A stretch of DNA of 64,000 nt from Eutreptiella sp. 'Long Island Sound 2002' (GCA_964036045.1 OZ038389.1:63006359-63070358); one strand, 5' to 3'. Counted from the stretch's first letter, positions 1 to 11,899 are shown. The notes: generated by a model not told the origin, from the sequence alone. Translations and numbers: made by a program.

Positions 1-2170
1 TTTGGGCATAAGAATGCTGTAAACTGTGTTTGGGCAATCGGTGTGTCCACACAGCCTGCTTTTTTGCATCCAGCACCCTCAAAACGGGAGGGGGGGGTCT
101 GTAACTGCCTGTCTGAGGCCAAAATACTCAATTTTTGACCAAGAGACGGCCATTTTTGGCAGTTTTTCCATGAAAAATAGCAAATTTTGGTGCATACAGA
201 TGCTGTAGATTGTGCTTTTGTAGTCCGTGTGTGCATACAACTTGCTTTTTGCATCCAGCACCCTCAAAATAGGGGGGGGGGGATCCTTCAACTGCTTGTA
301 CGAAGCCAAAAAAAACCAATATGTGACCAGAAAAGGGCCATTTGTGGCCTTTTCTTCGTGAAAAACGGCAAATTTTGGTGCGTACGGATGCTGTAAGTTG
401 TGTTTGCTTGATCTGTGTGTCCCCACAATCTGCTTTTTCGTATCCAGCACCATCAAAATACGGGGGCAGTCTTCAACCGCTTGTCTGAGGCCAAAAAAAT
501 CATTTTTTGACTGAAAAATGGCCATTTTTAGCCGTTTTTTCCATGAGAAATGGCAAATTGTGGTGCATACGGATGCTACAAAATGTGTTGTCGTGATCTT
601 TGTGTGACCACAACTTGCTTTTTTGCATCCAGCACCCTCAAATCGAGGGCGGGGGGGATCCTTCAACTGCTTGTACAAAGCCAAAAAATCAATATTTGAC
701 AAAAAAACGGCCATTTTTGGCCGGTTTTCATGAAAAATGGCATATTTTGGTGCGTACGGATGCTGTAAATTGTGTTTGCGTGATCTGTGTGTCCCTACAA
801 TCTGTTTTTTCGCATCCAGCACCCTCAAAATAGCAGGGCAGTCTTCAACCGCTGGTTTGAGGCCAAAAAAAAATCATTTTTTGACCACGAAATGGCCATT
901 TTTAGCCGTTTTTCCCATGAGAAAAGGCAAATTGTGGTGCATACGGATGCTGTAAAGTATGTTTTCGTGATCTTTGTGTGACCACAACTTGCTTTTTTGC
1001 ATCCAGCACCCTCAAAATAGGGGGGGGGGGTTCTTCAACTGCTTGTACAAAGCCAAAAAATCAATATTTGACAAAAAAGGGCCATTTTTGGCCGGTTTTC
1101 ATGAAAAATGGCATATTTTGGTGCGTACAGATGCTGTAAATTGTGTTTGCGTGATCTGTGTGTCCCTACAATCTGCTTTTTCGCATCCAGCGCCCTCAAA
1201 ATAGGGGAGAGCCCAAAGATCCCAACTTTTGACCAAAAAATGGCCATTGTTGGCCGTTTTTTCATGAAAAATGGCAAATTTTGGTGCATACGGATGCTGT
1301 AAATTGTGTTTGCGTGATCTGTGTGTCCCTACAATCTGCTTTTTCGCATGCAGCACCCTCAAAATAGGGGGGCAGTCTTCACCTGCTTGTCTGAGGCCAG
1401 AAGAAATCATTTTTTGACCAAGAAATGGCCATTTTTAGCCGTTTTTTCCATGAGAAACGGCTAATTGTGGTGCATACGGATGCTACAAAATGTGTTTTTG
1501 TGATCTTTGTGTGACCACAACTTGCTTTTTTGCATCCAGCACCCTCAAATCGAGGGCGGGGGGGATCCTTCAACTGCTTGTACAAAGCCAAAAAATCAAT
1601 ATTTGACAAAAAAAGCGCCATTTTTGACCGATTTTCATGAAAAATGGCATATTTTGGTGTGTAAGGATGCTGTAAATTGTGTTTGCGTGATCTGTGTGTC
1701 CCTACAATCTGCTTTTTCGCATCCAGCGCCCTCAAAATAGGGGAGAGCCCAAAAATCCCAACTTTTGACCAAAGAATGGCCATTATTGGCCGTTTTTGTC
1801 ATGAAAAATGGCACATTTTGGTGCATACGGATGCTGTAAATTGTGTTTGCGTGACCTATGTGTGACTACAACTTGCCTTTTCACATCCAGCACCCTCAAA
1901 ATAGGGGGGGGGGTCTTGAACTGCTTGTCTGAGGCCAACAACCTCAATTTTTGGCCGTTTTTTCATGGAAAAACGGCAGATTTTGGTGCTTACGGATGTT
2001 GCAAATTGTGTGAGTCACGATCATTGTGTCCCCACAATCTCTTTTTTCGCATCCAGCACCCTCAAAATAGGGGAGGGGGGTCCCTGAAATGTTGTTCAGG
2101 GGGCAAAGGCAACATTTTGGACCCATGGTACAGCCTGAAATATGGGGGGGGGGGGGCTTTGGATAATCTT
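1..2170. repeat. 186-bp satellite array, about 12 units
   Basis: A tandem array is seen by following the landmark GCATCCAGCACCCTC. It recurs near 66, 251, 440, 623, 811, 999, 1183, 1346, 1532, 1719, 1883 and 2049. Spacing is 183-189 bp for most units and 163-166 bp for three shorter ones. Each unit also holds a TTTTTGRCCRNNNNNTGGCCATTTTTGGC-like AT-rich half and a GTGCATACGGATGCTGTAAA half, and a G-run of variable length follows the landmark. Open frames on both strands here are by-products of the repeat. The array is cut by the left window edge. The unit length is close to a nucleosome repeat, as in many heterochromatic satellites. Confidence 0.93.
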
Positions 2171-2679
2171 TTTTGTCAAACGCAACAAATGATGCCCAAG
2201 GCGTCTTCCTTGTGGAGAAGGAGACTACCTTGAGAAATACAGAACCTGCATCCATCCCTGTGTGCACCATGGTCCGCACATGTTGACTGATCATTTGAGG
2301 ACACTTGGAAAGAGCAACAACTGAGCATGAAATTCTGGGCCAAATTGTGCACTGAGCAGTGCCTGCACTAAGTAATGCATTTGCCCCATGGGGTCCCTCC
2401 CTCCTCCAAGGAGCACAGCATTCCTGCACCCAAGGCCAATACTCATACTGCATTGGACTGTATGCACTGGCTAGCAGAGGTTTGCTCGACGGCTTGCCAA
2501 ACAAGATGATCTGAAACACCAGAATCAAATTAAAGACCACTGTCTCCATGCTCCCCAATAGGAATGGGATTTGTTTTCAGATCCAGGAGGCCTCCATGGA
2601 GTAGGCCAGAACGGATGCCCCATAGAGAATGTTCCCAGGTATGGCCAACAAAAATCAGTAAATACAGAGGTCCTGCCAA
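2171..2679. other. Unique spacer, no feature seen
   Basis: About 500 bp between the 186-bp satellite and the GTGC minisatellite. No repeat unit, convincing coding frame or RNA signature was recognised. Confidence 0.5.
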
Positions 2680-3025
2680 AAGACAGTGCAGTGTGCACAG
2701 TGCATGCGTACGGTGTGCACAGTGCGCATGTTCACCGTGCGTGTGTGAAGTGTGCGGAATGCGTGCATGCGCACAGTGCAAATGCTCAAAGTGTGTGCGT
2801 GCAGTGTGCACAATGCGGGCGACGATGAGTGCGTGCAGTGTGTACAATGCGTGCGTGCAGCGTTCACAGTGCGTGCGTGCAGCGTGCACAGTGCATGCGT
2901 GCAGTTTGCACAATGCGTGCGTGCCGTGTGCACAGTGCGTGCGTGCAGCGTGCACAGTGCGTGCGTGCAGTTTGCACAATGCGGGCGTGCAGCGTGCACA
3001 GTGCGTGCGTGCACAATACAAACAT
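2680..3025. repeat. 22-bp GTGC minisatellite, array 1
   Basis: About 15 degenerate copies of a 22-bp unit (GCGTGCGTGCAGCGTGCACAAT and variants with AGT, TTT or GGGC). The unit contains the palindrome GTGCAC. Because 22 is not a multiple of 3 and the unit has no stop in any frame, all six frames stay open. They encode a 22-residue Cys/Ala/Val-rich periodic peptide on + and a His/Ala/Arg/Thr/Cys-rich one on -. These peptides are artefacts of the repeat. Confidence 0.92.
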
Positions 3026-3657
3026 TTTCATCAAGCCCGCATCCCCCATTTGGTTGCGTTAACGCGACCCTGCAATCGACGCTGCCGTAACCGTTTGCCC
3101 AAATATATCAAAAAAGCTGTCATAATGGTTGCCATGATAGCAACCACTGCCGCCATCGCTTTTCCTAGGGATGAAAAGTTGGAATGTGTTGTGAGAGGCG
3201 TTGAGGGACTCACTTACCACCATGCCAGCGACCGCGCATCACAGGAGGTAGGTACCGAGGGTGGCAGAAACTGGATTCCTGCTTGCAAAAAAAAAAAATT
3301 CAAAAAACAGTGAGACCCACAGACTGATCACTGTATTCTGTCATGTGTTGCGGCCATGCAACCTTTTCGCATGAAATGGAATCCCTGCATACAGTGGCAC
3401 TACGTATTCCTACTGCCTTGATAACCAATGCACAATGCAACAACGTACCGCTTCAATGATTGTAACCACAACATTTCGAATCCACTCAATGAGTCCAAGC
3501 TTTTCGAGACGTGCATGAGATGTGCATGAGCACAAAGAGTGTTGCAAAGAACAAGAGGGTGCCCCACTCAACGTGCTCCAGCAGGGCCTCCCTCTCTGTG
3601 TCCGCCAGCAGCACCAGTGTCATGAATCGAAGGATTGCAATCCAGAGAGCGTCAGAT

Positions 3658-3997
3658 GCAGCGTGCACAGTGCGTGCGTGCAGCGTGCACAGTGCGTGCG
3701 TGCAGTGTCCACAATGCGTGCGTGCAGCGTGCACAATGCGGGCGTGCAGCGTGCACAATGCGTGCATGCAGCGTGCACAATGCGTGCGTGCAGTGTGCAC
3801 AATGCGTGCGTGCAGCGTGCACAATGCGTGCGTGCAGTGTGCACAATGCGTGCGTGCAGTTTGCACAATGCGGGCGTGCAGCGTGCACAATGCGGGCGTG
3901 CAGCGTGCACAATGCATGCGTGCTGTGTGCACAGTGCGTGCATGCAGTTTGCCCAATGCGGGCGTGCAGCGTGCACAATGCGTGCGTGCACACTACA
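3658..3997. repeat. 22-bp GTGC minisatellite, array 2
   Basis: Second array of the same 22-bp unit, about 15 copies, inside the second member of the 976-bp tandem duplication. Unit variants differ in order from array 1, so the arrays have turned over internally since the duplication. Confidence 0.9.
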
Positions 3998-4624
3998 AAC
4001 ATTTTCATCAAGCCGCCATCCCCCATTTGGTTGCGTTAACGCGACCCTGCAATCGACGCTGCCGTAACTGTTTGCCCAAATATCAAAAAAGCTGTCATAA
4101 TGGTTGCCATGATAGCAACCACTGCCGCCATCGCTTTTCCTAGGGATGAAAAGTTGGAATGTGTTGTGGGAGGCGGTGAGGGACTCACTTACCGCCATGC
4201 CAGCGACCGCGCATCACAGGAGGTAGGTACCGAGGGTGGCAGGAACTGGATTCCTGCTTGCACAAAACAAAGTTCAAAAAACAGTGAGACTCACAGACTG
4301 ATCACTGTATTCTGTCATGTGTTGCGGCCATGCAACCTTTTCGCATGAAATGGAATCCCTGCATGCGGTGGCATTACGTATTCCTACTGCCTTGATAACC
4401 AATGCGCAATGCAACAACGTACCGCTTCAATGATCGTAACCACAACATTTTCATTCCACTCATTGAGCCCAAGCTTTTCGAGACCGTGCATGAGCACAAA
4501 GAGTGCTGCAAAGAACAAGAGGGTGCCCCACTCAACGTGCTCCAGCAGGGGCTCCCTCTCTGTGTCTGCCAGCAGCACCAGTGTCATGAATCCAAGGATT
4601 GCAATCCAGAGAGCGTCAAATGCA

Positions 4625-6950
4625 GCTTCACCACATTCTGGATGTTACTGATTCCCATGAAACAGTGCCCTTGTAGCCAGGTCCCAAAATAACGCGGTAC
4701 ATGCACATGTTGTATCTTGGACACGCGGCACCTTGAACAGGAGGGGGAGGAACGCCGCCAAGGCCTCTTGCATCCTCAATACCAAGGCGTCATCCGGCCT
4801 GAACGCCTCAACGGCGGCATATGAAGGGACGGCAACATGTATCGGCGACTGGCCCTGTGTGATGCACAGAAGGGGATGTAAAGCTCATCAGCGTGTCTGT
4901 CACAATGCCGCCTTTTGCAATGAACAGACTTCAACTTTCCTTTTGCGCCAGCGCTCATTTGGGCAGGAGTGCTCACAGTGGGTCAGTTTTTGGAGGATGA
5001 CTTGAACGAGTGTCTTCGCCCCCGCGTGGCACCCTATTTATCGCAAAGCGATCGCAGAATTTGCTGCATCTGCAGTCCGGAACGCGTCGTTGCAGCATGC
5101 CTTGCATCGAGTCCACCCCACAAAAGAAAATAGATTAAGAGGCGATGGCCAAGAGAATAAGATGCGCGCAGTGTGCACAATGCATGCGTGCAGTGTGCAC
5201 TGTGCGTGCGTGCATACTTCGTGTACTCGAGGAAAGTTTTCGCTTCCTTAACCCATCCCTAAAACCCTTTCCCATCTCTCTCCATTTCAAGGTCGTGCAG
5301 GGCCACTTGGCTGGCGTCGTTCATGGCATCATTTCGGAATGCTTGGATACACACCCGCCCTGTGCCCCGAAGCCCCCCCAACATGCACAAAGCATGCACA
5401 GGGCACGCACAACGCATGCATGCCCCACCTCTGCCGCGTGCGTGCAGCGTGCACAATGTGTGCGTGCAGTGTGCACAGTGCAAATCGCAATGCCAAAAGC
5501 ACGAGCAAAAGCTCCACAGTGTCGAAAAGACATAATCTGAGTCAGGAACGGACAAACAGCGAAGGTGCTCTGTCACCCAGACCCAGAGATTTTCGCTGAA
5601 ACTCTTAGCAGACAGAAGGCACTAATATTGTGACACACTGATATTGTGCATGCGTGCGTGCATGTAGTGTGCACAATGCGTGCGCGCAGTGTGCACAGTT
5701 GGTGCGTGCATGCAACATGGGATGTGCACGGGGCACACAGTGCATACCATCAAGAGCCGAGGCGTGATACGTTGCTACTGCTTGTTTTCTCTTGATGCGT
5801 TGGCCGCAAGCTCCAACATCTCATTGCTCAGGAACTCCAACACAGCAGCCACATGCACAGTTGCTCCCTTGCCAACACTGGAAGAGTACCGCCAATTTGC
5901 GGGATAGACAACATTGCTTTGAGAAGAGAAGTGGAGCATCATGCATTATGCATCATGGATTGCAACCGCAGCAGAATTGTCAACCACCACAACGGCAAGC
6001 AAAACCACCACTTGAATGGAGAGATGGGACAGGCGGGCAAAAAATGACCGACACAACTGTGATATTTCCTCTTGGATATTTCAACTATGATATTTCAAGC
6101 ATGGACCCACAAGCTCCCTAACGGTTGCTTCTGTCCTCCACCACTTGGTCGAATTTAAGCATTCCCATACAATTCACCCAACATACCATCAATATGCAAA
6201 TGCAAATGTGTGTGCATGCATGGAGTTATCTTGTTGGGTTCCAAAAATCACTCAGGTTGGTAATCACGACGAAATCACAACGAAATCACTCTAATCCACA
6301 TTTGTGGCTTCAAAAGTGCAAATTGTTTTGCACCCTGCGGAAGATTATCTTGAGTAAAAGGCATGTAGGGTCACAATTTGTTGCTTGGCAAGCCTAACCG
6401 AGCTCTAGGGAAAAATTTCATCAATGCCAAATCACACGAAAGCACAGCGACAGCAATGAAATCAACCATTGTGGGTTCAAAAGTGCAAATACAGCTGTTT
6501 GGGAGATTGTTGCCACTAAGCTTTTCTATGACGTTGGCTAAGCCGGCTTTTTGGGGTGCCATGCAAAGCGCGTTGCAATGCACATTGGTACATTCCACTG
6601 AGTGCGTGTGGTGTGTGTTGTGTGTGTGATATTTCATCTGCCCATAACGAGACACATGACATGGGCAACCATCCAATTTGAAACCGGATGAAATTTCCCC
6701 CATAACTCGTTAGGTCACAAACATGATATGAGTGTGATGTGGGCAATGAAGCAATGGCAGCGCAAACACAAAGCCAGGCAATGATATCAAACTGCCTCAT
6801 CTACGTCAGCATAGGAGCCATTGCTTAGCCCTGTGGGTTGTACCAAAGGGAAGTCACATTTGGTTGCCATGCATGCTCGCAATTCACTATTCCCTCACTG
6901 TCTTTTGACCATTCGTTCAACCTTAGTTCACTGTCTTTTCACCCTTTGTT
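4625..6950. other. Mostly unique DNA with three small GTGC patches
   Basis: No convincing gene. Short outliers of the GTGC minisatellite are seen at about 5160-5215, 5430-5482 and 5645-5712. The stretches 6270-6330 and 6425-6495 are weakly similar to each other, both ending in TTCAAAAGTGCAAAT. Open frames here are short and lack recognisable domains. Confidence 0.5.
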
Positions 6951-6954
6951 CACC

Positions 6955-7275
6955 CTACCTAGGAAGGCGTAATACACAGGACAAGCCTCCTCTTGGCACA
7001 AAAAGCACGCAACAAGGGCATGAAGGCAGTGAGACAATCTTTGTATATTAGAATATCTCGTGTGGAGCAATGTCATGTTCAATCACCGTCTTTTCAACTA
7101 CTCCAACAGGCAAACAAGCACCAACTCCTCAGGCAAAATCAATTGAACATGGTAGGGTCACCCTTCGCTCACCCTACCTTGGAAGGCGTAATACACAGGA
7201 GATACCTCTTCTTGGCACACAAAGCACGCAACAATGGCATGAAGGCAGTGAGACAATATTTGTATATGATTATAT
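6955..7275. repeat. Direct repeat, two copies about 219 bp apart
   Basis: A segment of about 100 bp beginning CACCCTACCT and containing GGAAGGCGTAATACACAGG and GCATGAAGGCAGTGAGACAAT is present at about 6950-7055 and 7170-7270. The copies differ by point changes and small indels. It lies immediately before the 190-bp satellite. Confidence 0.8.
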
Positions 7276-7299
7276 GTGGTGTGGAACAACGTCAGGTAT

Positions 7300-9060
7300 G
7301 ACAGGAAATTTGCAATACTTGTCCACCGTAGATATGGACCACAAAAGGTGCAAAAATGGGCCGAAAACACCTCAAATCTACATTGTTCAACCCACTCCTG
7401 TGCACATAGTATCATATGTCATTTATTACCTAGCATTCAAATACTTATAATACCATCTTATGCCCCAAACATGTGTGTGGACGGTGATAGGTGATCAAAA
7501 CCCTACCTATGAACCATATGGATATGGAGCACAAATGGTGCAAAAACGGGCCAAAAACACCTCAAAGCTACATTGTTTATCCCATGCTTGTGCCCGTAGT
7601 ATCATATTGTATTTCTTACCCAGCATTCAAATGCTTACAATACCATCCTATGCCACAAAACATATGTGTGTGGACGGTGATAGGGGATCAAAACCCTACC
7701 TATGAACCATATGGATATGGAGCCCAAAAGGTGCAAAAACGGGCCAAAGACACCTCAAATCTACATCGTTCATCACATTCTTATATCATAGGTTATGTAG
7801 TTCTTATCATTCAAATGCATACAATACCAACCCAAGCCCGAAACATGTGTGTGGACGGTGATAGGTGATCAAAACCCTACCTATGAACCATATGGATATG
7901 GAGCACAAATGGTGCAAAAACGGGCCAAAAACACCTCAAAACTACGTTGTTCATCCCAAGCTTGTGCCCGTAGTATCATATTTTATTTCGTACCCAGCAT
8001 TCAAATGCTTACAATGCCATCCTATGCCCCAAACATGTGTGTGGACGGTGATAGGTGATCAAAACCCTACCTATGAACCATATGGATATGGAGCGCAAAA
8101 GGTGCAAAAGAGGGCCAAAGACACCTCAAATCTACATCGTTCATCCCATTCTTATGCACATAGTATCATATTTTATGTAGTTCTTATCATTCAAATGCAT
8201 ACAATACCAACCCAAGCCCCAAACATGTGTGTGGACGGTGATAGGTGATCAAAACCCTACCTATGAACCATATGGATATTGGACCCCAAACGGTGCAAAA
8301 TAGGGCCAAAAACACCTCAAATGTTCATCGTTCATCCCATTCTTATGCACATACTATCATATTATATGTAGCACCTATCATACAAATGCTTACAATAACA
8401 ACCTAAGCCCCAAACATGTGTGTGTACGGTGATAGGCACACCAAAACCGACCTATGAACCATATGGAAAGGGACTACAAAACGGTGCAAAATAGGGCCAA
8501 AAACACCTCAAATGTTCATCGTTCATCCCATTCTTATGCACATACTATCATATTTTATGTAGTTATTATCATTCAAATGCATACAATACCAACGCAAGCC
8601 CCAAACATGTGTGTGGACGGTGATAGGTGATCAAAACCCTACCTATGAACCATATGGATATAGGACCAAAAAAAATGCAAAAATGCAAAAAGTGCAAAAA
8701 TGGGCCAACAACACCTCAAATGTTCATCGTTCATCCCATTCTTACGCACATACTATCATATTATATGTAGCACCTATCATACGAATGCTTACAATAACAA
8801 CCTAAGCCCCAAACATGTGTGTGTACGGTGATAGGCACGCATAAGCCTACCTATGAACCATATGGAAATGGACGGCAAACGGTGCAAAATAGGGCCAAAA
8901 ACACCTCAAATGTTCATTGTTCATCCCATTCATATGCACATAGTATCATATTTTATGTAGTTCTTATCATTCAAATGCATACAATACCAACCCAAGCCCC
9001 AAACATGTGTGTGGACGGTGATAGGTGATCAAAGCCCTACCTAGGAACCATATGGATATT
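7300..9060. repeat. 190-bp satellite array, 9 units plus a partial one
   Basis: The landmark CATGTGTGTGGACGGTGATAG recurs near 7471, 7663, 7845, 8035, 8225, 8416, 8607, 8815 and 9005. Spacing is 182-192 bp, with one 208-bp unit that holds an extra AAATGCAAAA expansion near 8675. Units also share CCTATGAACCATATGGATAT and GGGCCAAAAACACCTCAAAT. The sequence is unrelated to the 186-bp satellite at the window start although the period is nearly the same. The first unit, from about 7300, is partial. Confidence 0.93.
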
Positions 9061-9600
9061 GGGCCCCATGGTGCATGAGAAAGGGATGAATAGCCTAGAA
9101 TAAAGGCAAAACATCGCTTGTCATGTAGGCTGCTACCAATGGTGATGACAATTTGTTCATATATCACCTCTATACCACCTCTTCCAGCCCTGTAAGGCCT
9201 TCTACATGGCCTCCATAGCCCCTAAAATAATGAAAAGGAGTGGTTTTTGGCTAGAGGAGTGTGAATTTCTCAAAATCTGTGCCTGCCAATCTGGATGTTT
9301 TTAGGTCAGCAGCAAGGTATTGATCTCGGGGACACGCACATGCCTTTACTTTGCTTTCAACTGCGAAAAAAAGTGGACTTTTTGGCGATTTTCTATTGCG
9401 CACGGCGGTCGGGAATCTGAAACTCGCGTACGCGGCAGTTGTTGACAGTTGATCTGCGGCTCCAGCTCCAGCGACAGCATAATTTTGTTCAAATTTTGAG
9501 AAAACACAAAAACAACAGTACTACTGTGTACAGTTTGATATGGCCGTTCTGAAAATGCATGACTTTGAATTTCGGGAAAAAACAGCTGCTAAAATCATAG
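9061..9600. other. Unique spacer left of the LINE nest
   Basis: Moderately AT-rich, with no gene recognised. It ends at an abrupt GC jump at 9601, where homology to the LINE begins. The last bases, AAAATCATAGGTGC (9592-9605), also occur at 58886-58899 immediately before another GC-rich block, perhaps by chance. Confidence 0.5.
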
Positions 9601-10641
9601 GTGCATGTGCACCCCTTCTCGCCTACCCGCTCCCCCGGCCCACTTCACCCAGCGGCGGAGCTCCTGCAAAGCGGGAGCAGACCACCAGGCGAGGTGGGCG
9701 GGGGCCCGGGGGGGGAGGGGTCTGTGCTCGAGGTCCTGGAGCGGCGGGGGGGGGATGTGGACCTGCGGTGGTGGCGGGGGTGGCAGTGCCTGGGGAAGCG
9801 GGAGCGGCGGTGGCGGGGGCTGGGGGTGGAGGACGGGTACGGGCGGAGAGGGGAACGGGAGGGGGAGGCGGACATGGGGCGGCGGTGGCGGAAGTGGTGG
9901 TGGCGGGGGCTGGAGGTGGTGGATGGGTATGGGCGGTGGGGGGAACGGGGAGCCTGGTGGGGCCTGTGGGGGGAGGGGGAGGTGGACATGGGGCGGCGGT
10001 GGCGTGCCTGGCGGCGCCGGGGGGACCGGGAGCGGTGGGGGTGGGGGCTGGGGGTGGGGGTCGCGTACGGGCGGAGGGGGGAGCGAGAAGTCCGTTGGGG
10101 CCCCTGGGGGGAGGGGGGGTGGACATGGGGCGGCTGTCTCCCGCGTGGTGGCGCCCGGGGGAGCGGGAGCGGCGGGAGCGGGGTCCAGGGGGGTCGTGGT
10201 GGCGCCTTGGGGAGCAGGAGCGGCGCAAGTGGGTTGTTGAGGCGCGGTGGCGGTGTGGGGAGTGTGGGCGCCGGGGTCGAGTGTGCCGTGCGGGGGGGTA
10301 GCGGGAGCGCCGCCCTTTGCGGAATCGGGCCCCATCGCTCGAGTCCGGCCAGTCCGGAGGTGTCAGCGGGTCCTTGGGGGCCTCGTGTGGTGCTGCCTGG
10401 TACTGGGGGGGGGGGGGAGGTACCCCGCCCCCCATGGATCCGCCACGTAGGGGTGCGATGGTGGCAGCGGCTGGTGGTACGGGTCGAGTGACTGTCCCTG
10501 GCGGGGGGCCCCTTTGGCGTGGACGTGGTGGCCGGGGGGACACGGTGGCTGGTACGGGGGGGGGGTGGCCCCTGGTGGTAGGTGGGGTATGCGGGTGGAG
10601 CGCTCGGTGGCTGCCATCCCATACGTTGGTGCTGTTCGTGC
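9601..10641 (-). pseudogene. Older-copy ORF5 (Arg/Ser- and Pro-rich), truncated
   Basis: The minus strand encodes the same Arg/Ser/Pro/His-rich protein as 20582-22102, including the short conserved end around ELRRWVKWAGGAGR near 9640. The frame is broken by indels in G runs, with pieces in three frames (9623-10543, 9645-10814 and 9595-10335). The C-terminal third present in the younger copy is missing because homology ends at 9601. Its 5' side is separated from ORF4 by the inverted-repeat element. Confidence 0.7.
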
Positions 10642-10643
10642 AT

Positions 10644-10670
10644 CCCTACGTGCTCATTTGGATCAGGTAC
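10644..10670 (+). repeat. Left terminal inverted repeat
   Basis: A 27-bp arm, the exact reverse complement of 12255-12281. With the flanking C-A-T on the left and A-T-G on the right, the symmetrical match extends to 30 bp. I take the outer 3 bp as target sequence because the empty site in the younger LINE accounts for them. Confidence 0.92.
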
Positions 10671-10689
10671 TTCACACAGTGGTTTTACC

Positions 10690-10780
10690 CGGTTTAACCC
10701 GGTTGAACTCGGAAGGGGCGCGGTTGAACCGCCGAACCGCGGTTGAACCGCAGTTGAACCACCGCCAGCGCTGGCGGTGG
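10690..10780. repeat. Subterminal GGTTGAAC repeats and 22-bp palindrome
   Basis: Several direct and inverted GGTTGAAC/GAACCGC heptamer-octamer copies lie just inside the left arm. They are followed by a perfect 22-bp palindrome at 10759-10780, half-site CCACCGCCAGC. Matching GGTTGAAC copies lie just inside the right arm at 12210-12235. Repeated short motifs next to terminal repeats often serve as binding sites for the mobilising protein in hAT-, CACTA- and Zisupton-type transposons. That role is inferred here. Confidence 0.8.
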
Positions 10781-10875
10781 CGGCTGCGCCAGCGGCGCGC
10801 GCGTTTCTGAACAAAATATTTGCATAACCGCCTGAAACTGACGCGTGACAAAGCTTTTTTGAAAAAAATTAAAAA

Positions 10876-11699
10876 ATGTCCCACATCTGGCTGCAAGTGG
10901 TGAACGACCACTACAGCGGGTGGGGGGACCAACAGCTGGTGGACGACTTGTTCACCTTTTTTTGCACAAACGGCACGACAAAACGCCTATGGAAACAACT
11001 TGCTGACCGAATTGGTAACACACAGAGGGCTTCCAAACAGACAAAAAGGGCTACAAAAAAAGCTTTCACAGGATCAGACGCTGTGCGCCTCATTTTGGAC
11101 CTTGGGATGCCGAAGCGAAGGTATGTGGCATAATGCACACATGCCTACAAGTGGTTCAACGGGGTTCAACGGGGTTCAACGGACATGGAGCACGGTACTG
11201 TAGGCAGTTGTGGGGGGCCGTAATGGTGCAGGGGCATCACCGTGTGCAAGTTGCAGTGCAAACGAGGAGAGATCCGGAACTGGTCCGGCGCGTGAACGCA
11301 CACATCCGAAGTGTACTCCCCCAACTAACCTACACTGCGCTCGCAGTGGTCCATGGGGTGGGCGATCATCCCATGCTTGTACATACGCATCCAAAGGATG
11401 ACAGTCCCCTTACGGGGGAAATAGCCCTGGGTGATTTTGTGGGGGGGGGACTGTTTACCAGTGCCCTACTTTGTGCAAATGGGCCTTCTCGTCCTGCGTG
11501 GATACGTTGGGGGCGTGATTTATTATGGGGACACATTGTGGATCCTCGATATGGGGTCATGTTTAACGCTCTTAGGCCCCACGTGCCTCTGGCGTGGTCT
11601 GAACAGCGCATTGTGCTCGTACCGTACACAGGCATTGCATGGGGATGTCTGCCTGTGGCGATGCAGAACGAACTGGTCATGTTTGGCTTCCCAAGGTGA
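10876..11699 (+). CDS. 2-oxoglutarate/Fe(II) oxygenase-like protein, two exons
   Basis: Exon 1 is 10876-11120, starting at ATG with an in-frame TAA just upstream. An intron at 11121-11203 (GTATGT...TGTAG, 83 nt, phase 2) joins it in frame to exon 2, 11204-11699, ending TGA: 246 residues. The C-terminal half has the order seen in double-stranded beta-helix oxygenases found in algal and fungal mobile DNA: an H-T-H at residues 142-144, GDFVGGG at 158-164, then NALRPH with H208, and R217 for co-substrate binding. Family members normally show H-x-D as the first iron-ligand pair. Here the Asp position is His, with Asp only at 147-148, so activity is doubtful. Residues 1-82 match nothing I know. It is the only coding region in the inverted-repeat element. 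Family assignment is an inference from motif order. Confidence 0.62.
11121..11203 (+). other. 83-nt GT-AG intron
   Basis: Donor AAG|GTATGT and acceptor ACTGTAG|G. Removing it restores a single open frame across the join (phase 2, codon AG|G). It contains three tandem GGGGTTCAAC copies of the same heptamer found near the element ends. Confidence 0.7.
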
Positions 11700-11899
11700 A
11701 GATGTGTTTTTTGTGTAGCGCTTCGTGCAACAGCGGTTGAACCGGTGAAGCCGGTGCAACCGCGCGCCTGTCCAGCGGTTGAACCACCTCGAAAGCCGGT
11801 TACATTTTAGTGCAATCTATGAGGAAACAAGCTTCTGACAATCAAGTGTAGGCTTGCATGTAATTGTTGTTCACTAAAAAGGGTCCAAAGTCCTAAGGG

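Larger units (their letters stand above)
2680..4624. repeat. 976-bp tandem duplication (minisatellite plus flank)
   Basis: The 22-bp array plus about 630 bp of unrelated flank occurs twice in tandem. The flank landmark CATTTGGTTGCGTTAACGC is at 3048 and again at 4024. The two flanks (3026-3657 and 3998-4624) differ only by scattered substitutions and small indels. The duplication therefore copied array and flank together as one block and is younger than the array. Confidence 0.9.

Noticed and set aside
1-2200. Short open frames in the 186-bp satellite, including a 249-codon minus frame
   Set aside because: Periodic with the satellite; different frames repeat the same peptide.
2530-4143. Cys-rich repetitive proteins on both strands
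   Set aside because: Direct translation of a stop-free 22-bp repeat; the same peptide appears in every frame.
9592-9605. AAAATCATAGGTGC as a target duplication shared with 58886-58899
   Set aside because: The two sites are 49 kb apart and flank unrelated GC-rich blocks. A 14-bp match between AT-rich flanks can be chance.
9540-10491. Gly-rich + strand proteins opposite ORF5
   Set aside because: Antisense shadows of the Arg/Ser/Pro-rich minus ORF5. The retroelement order and the older/younger comparison support the minus strand.
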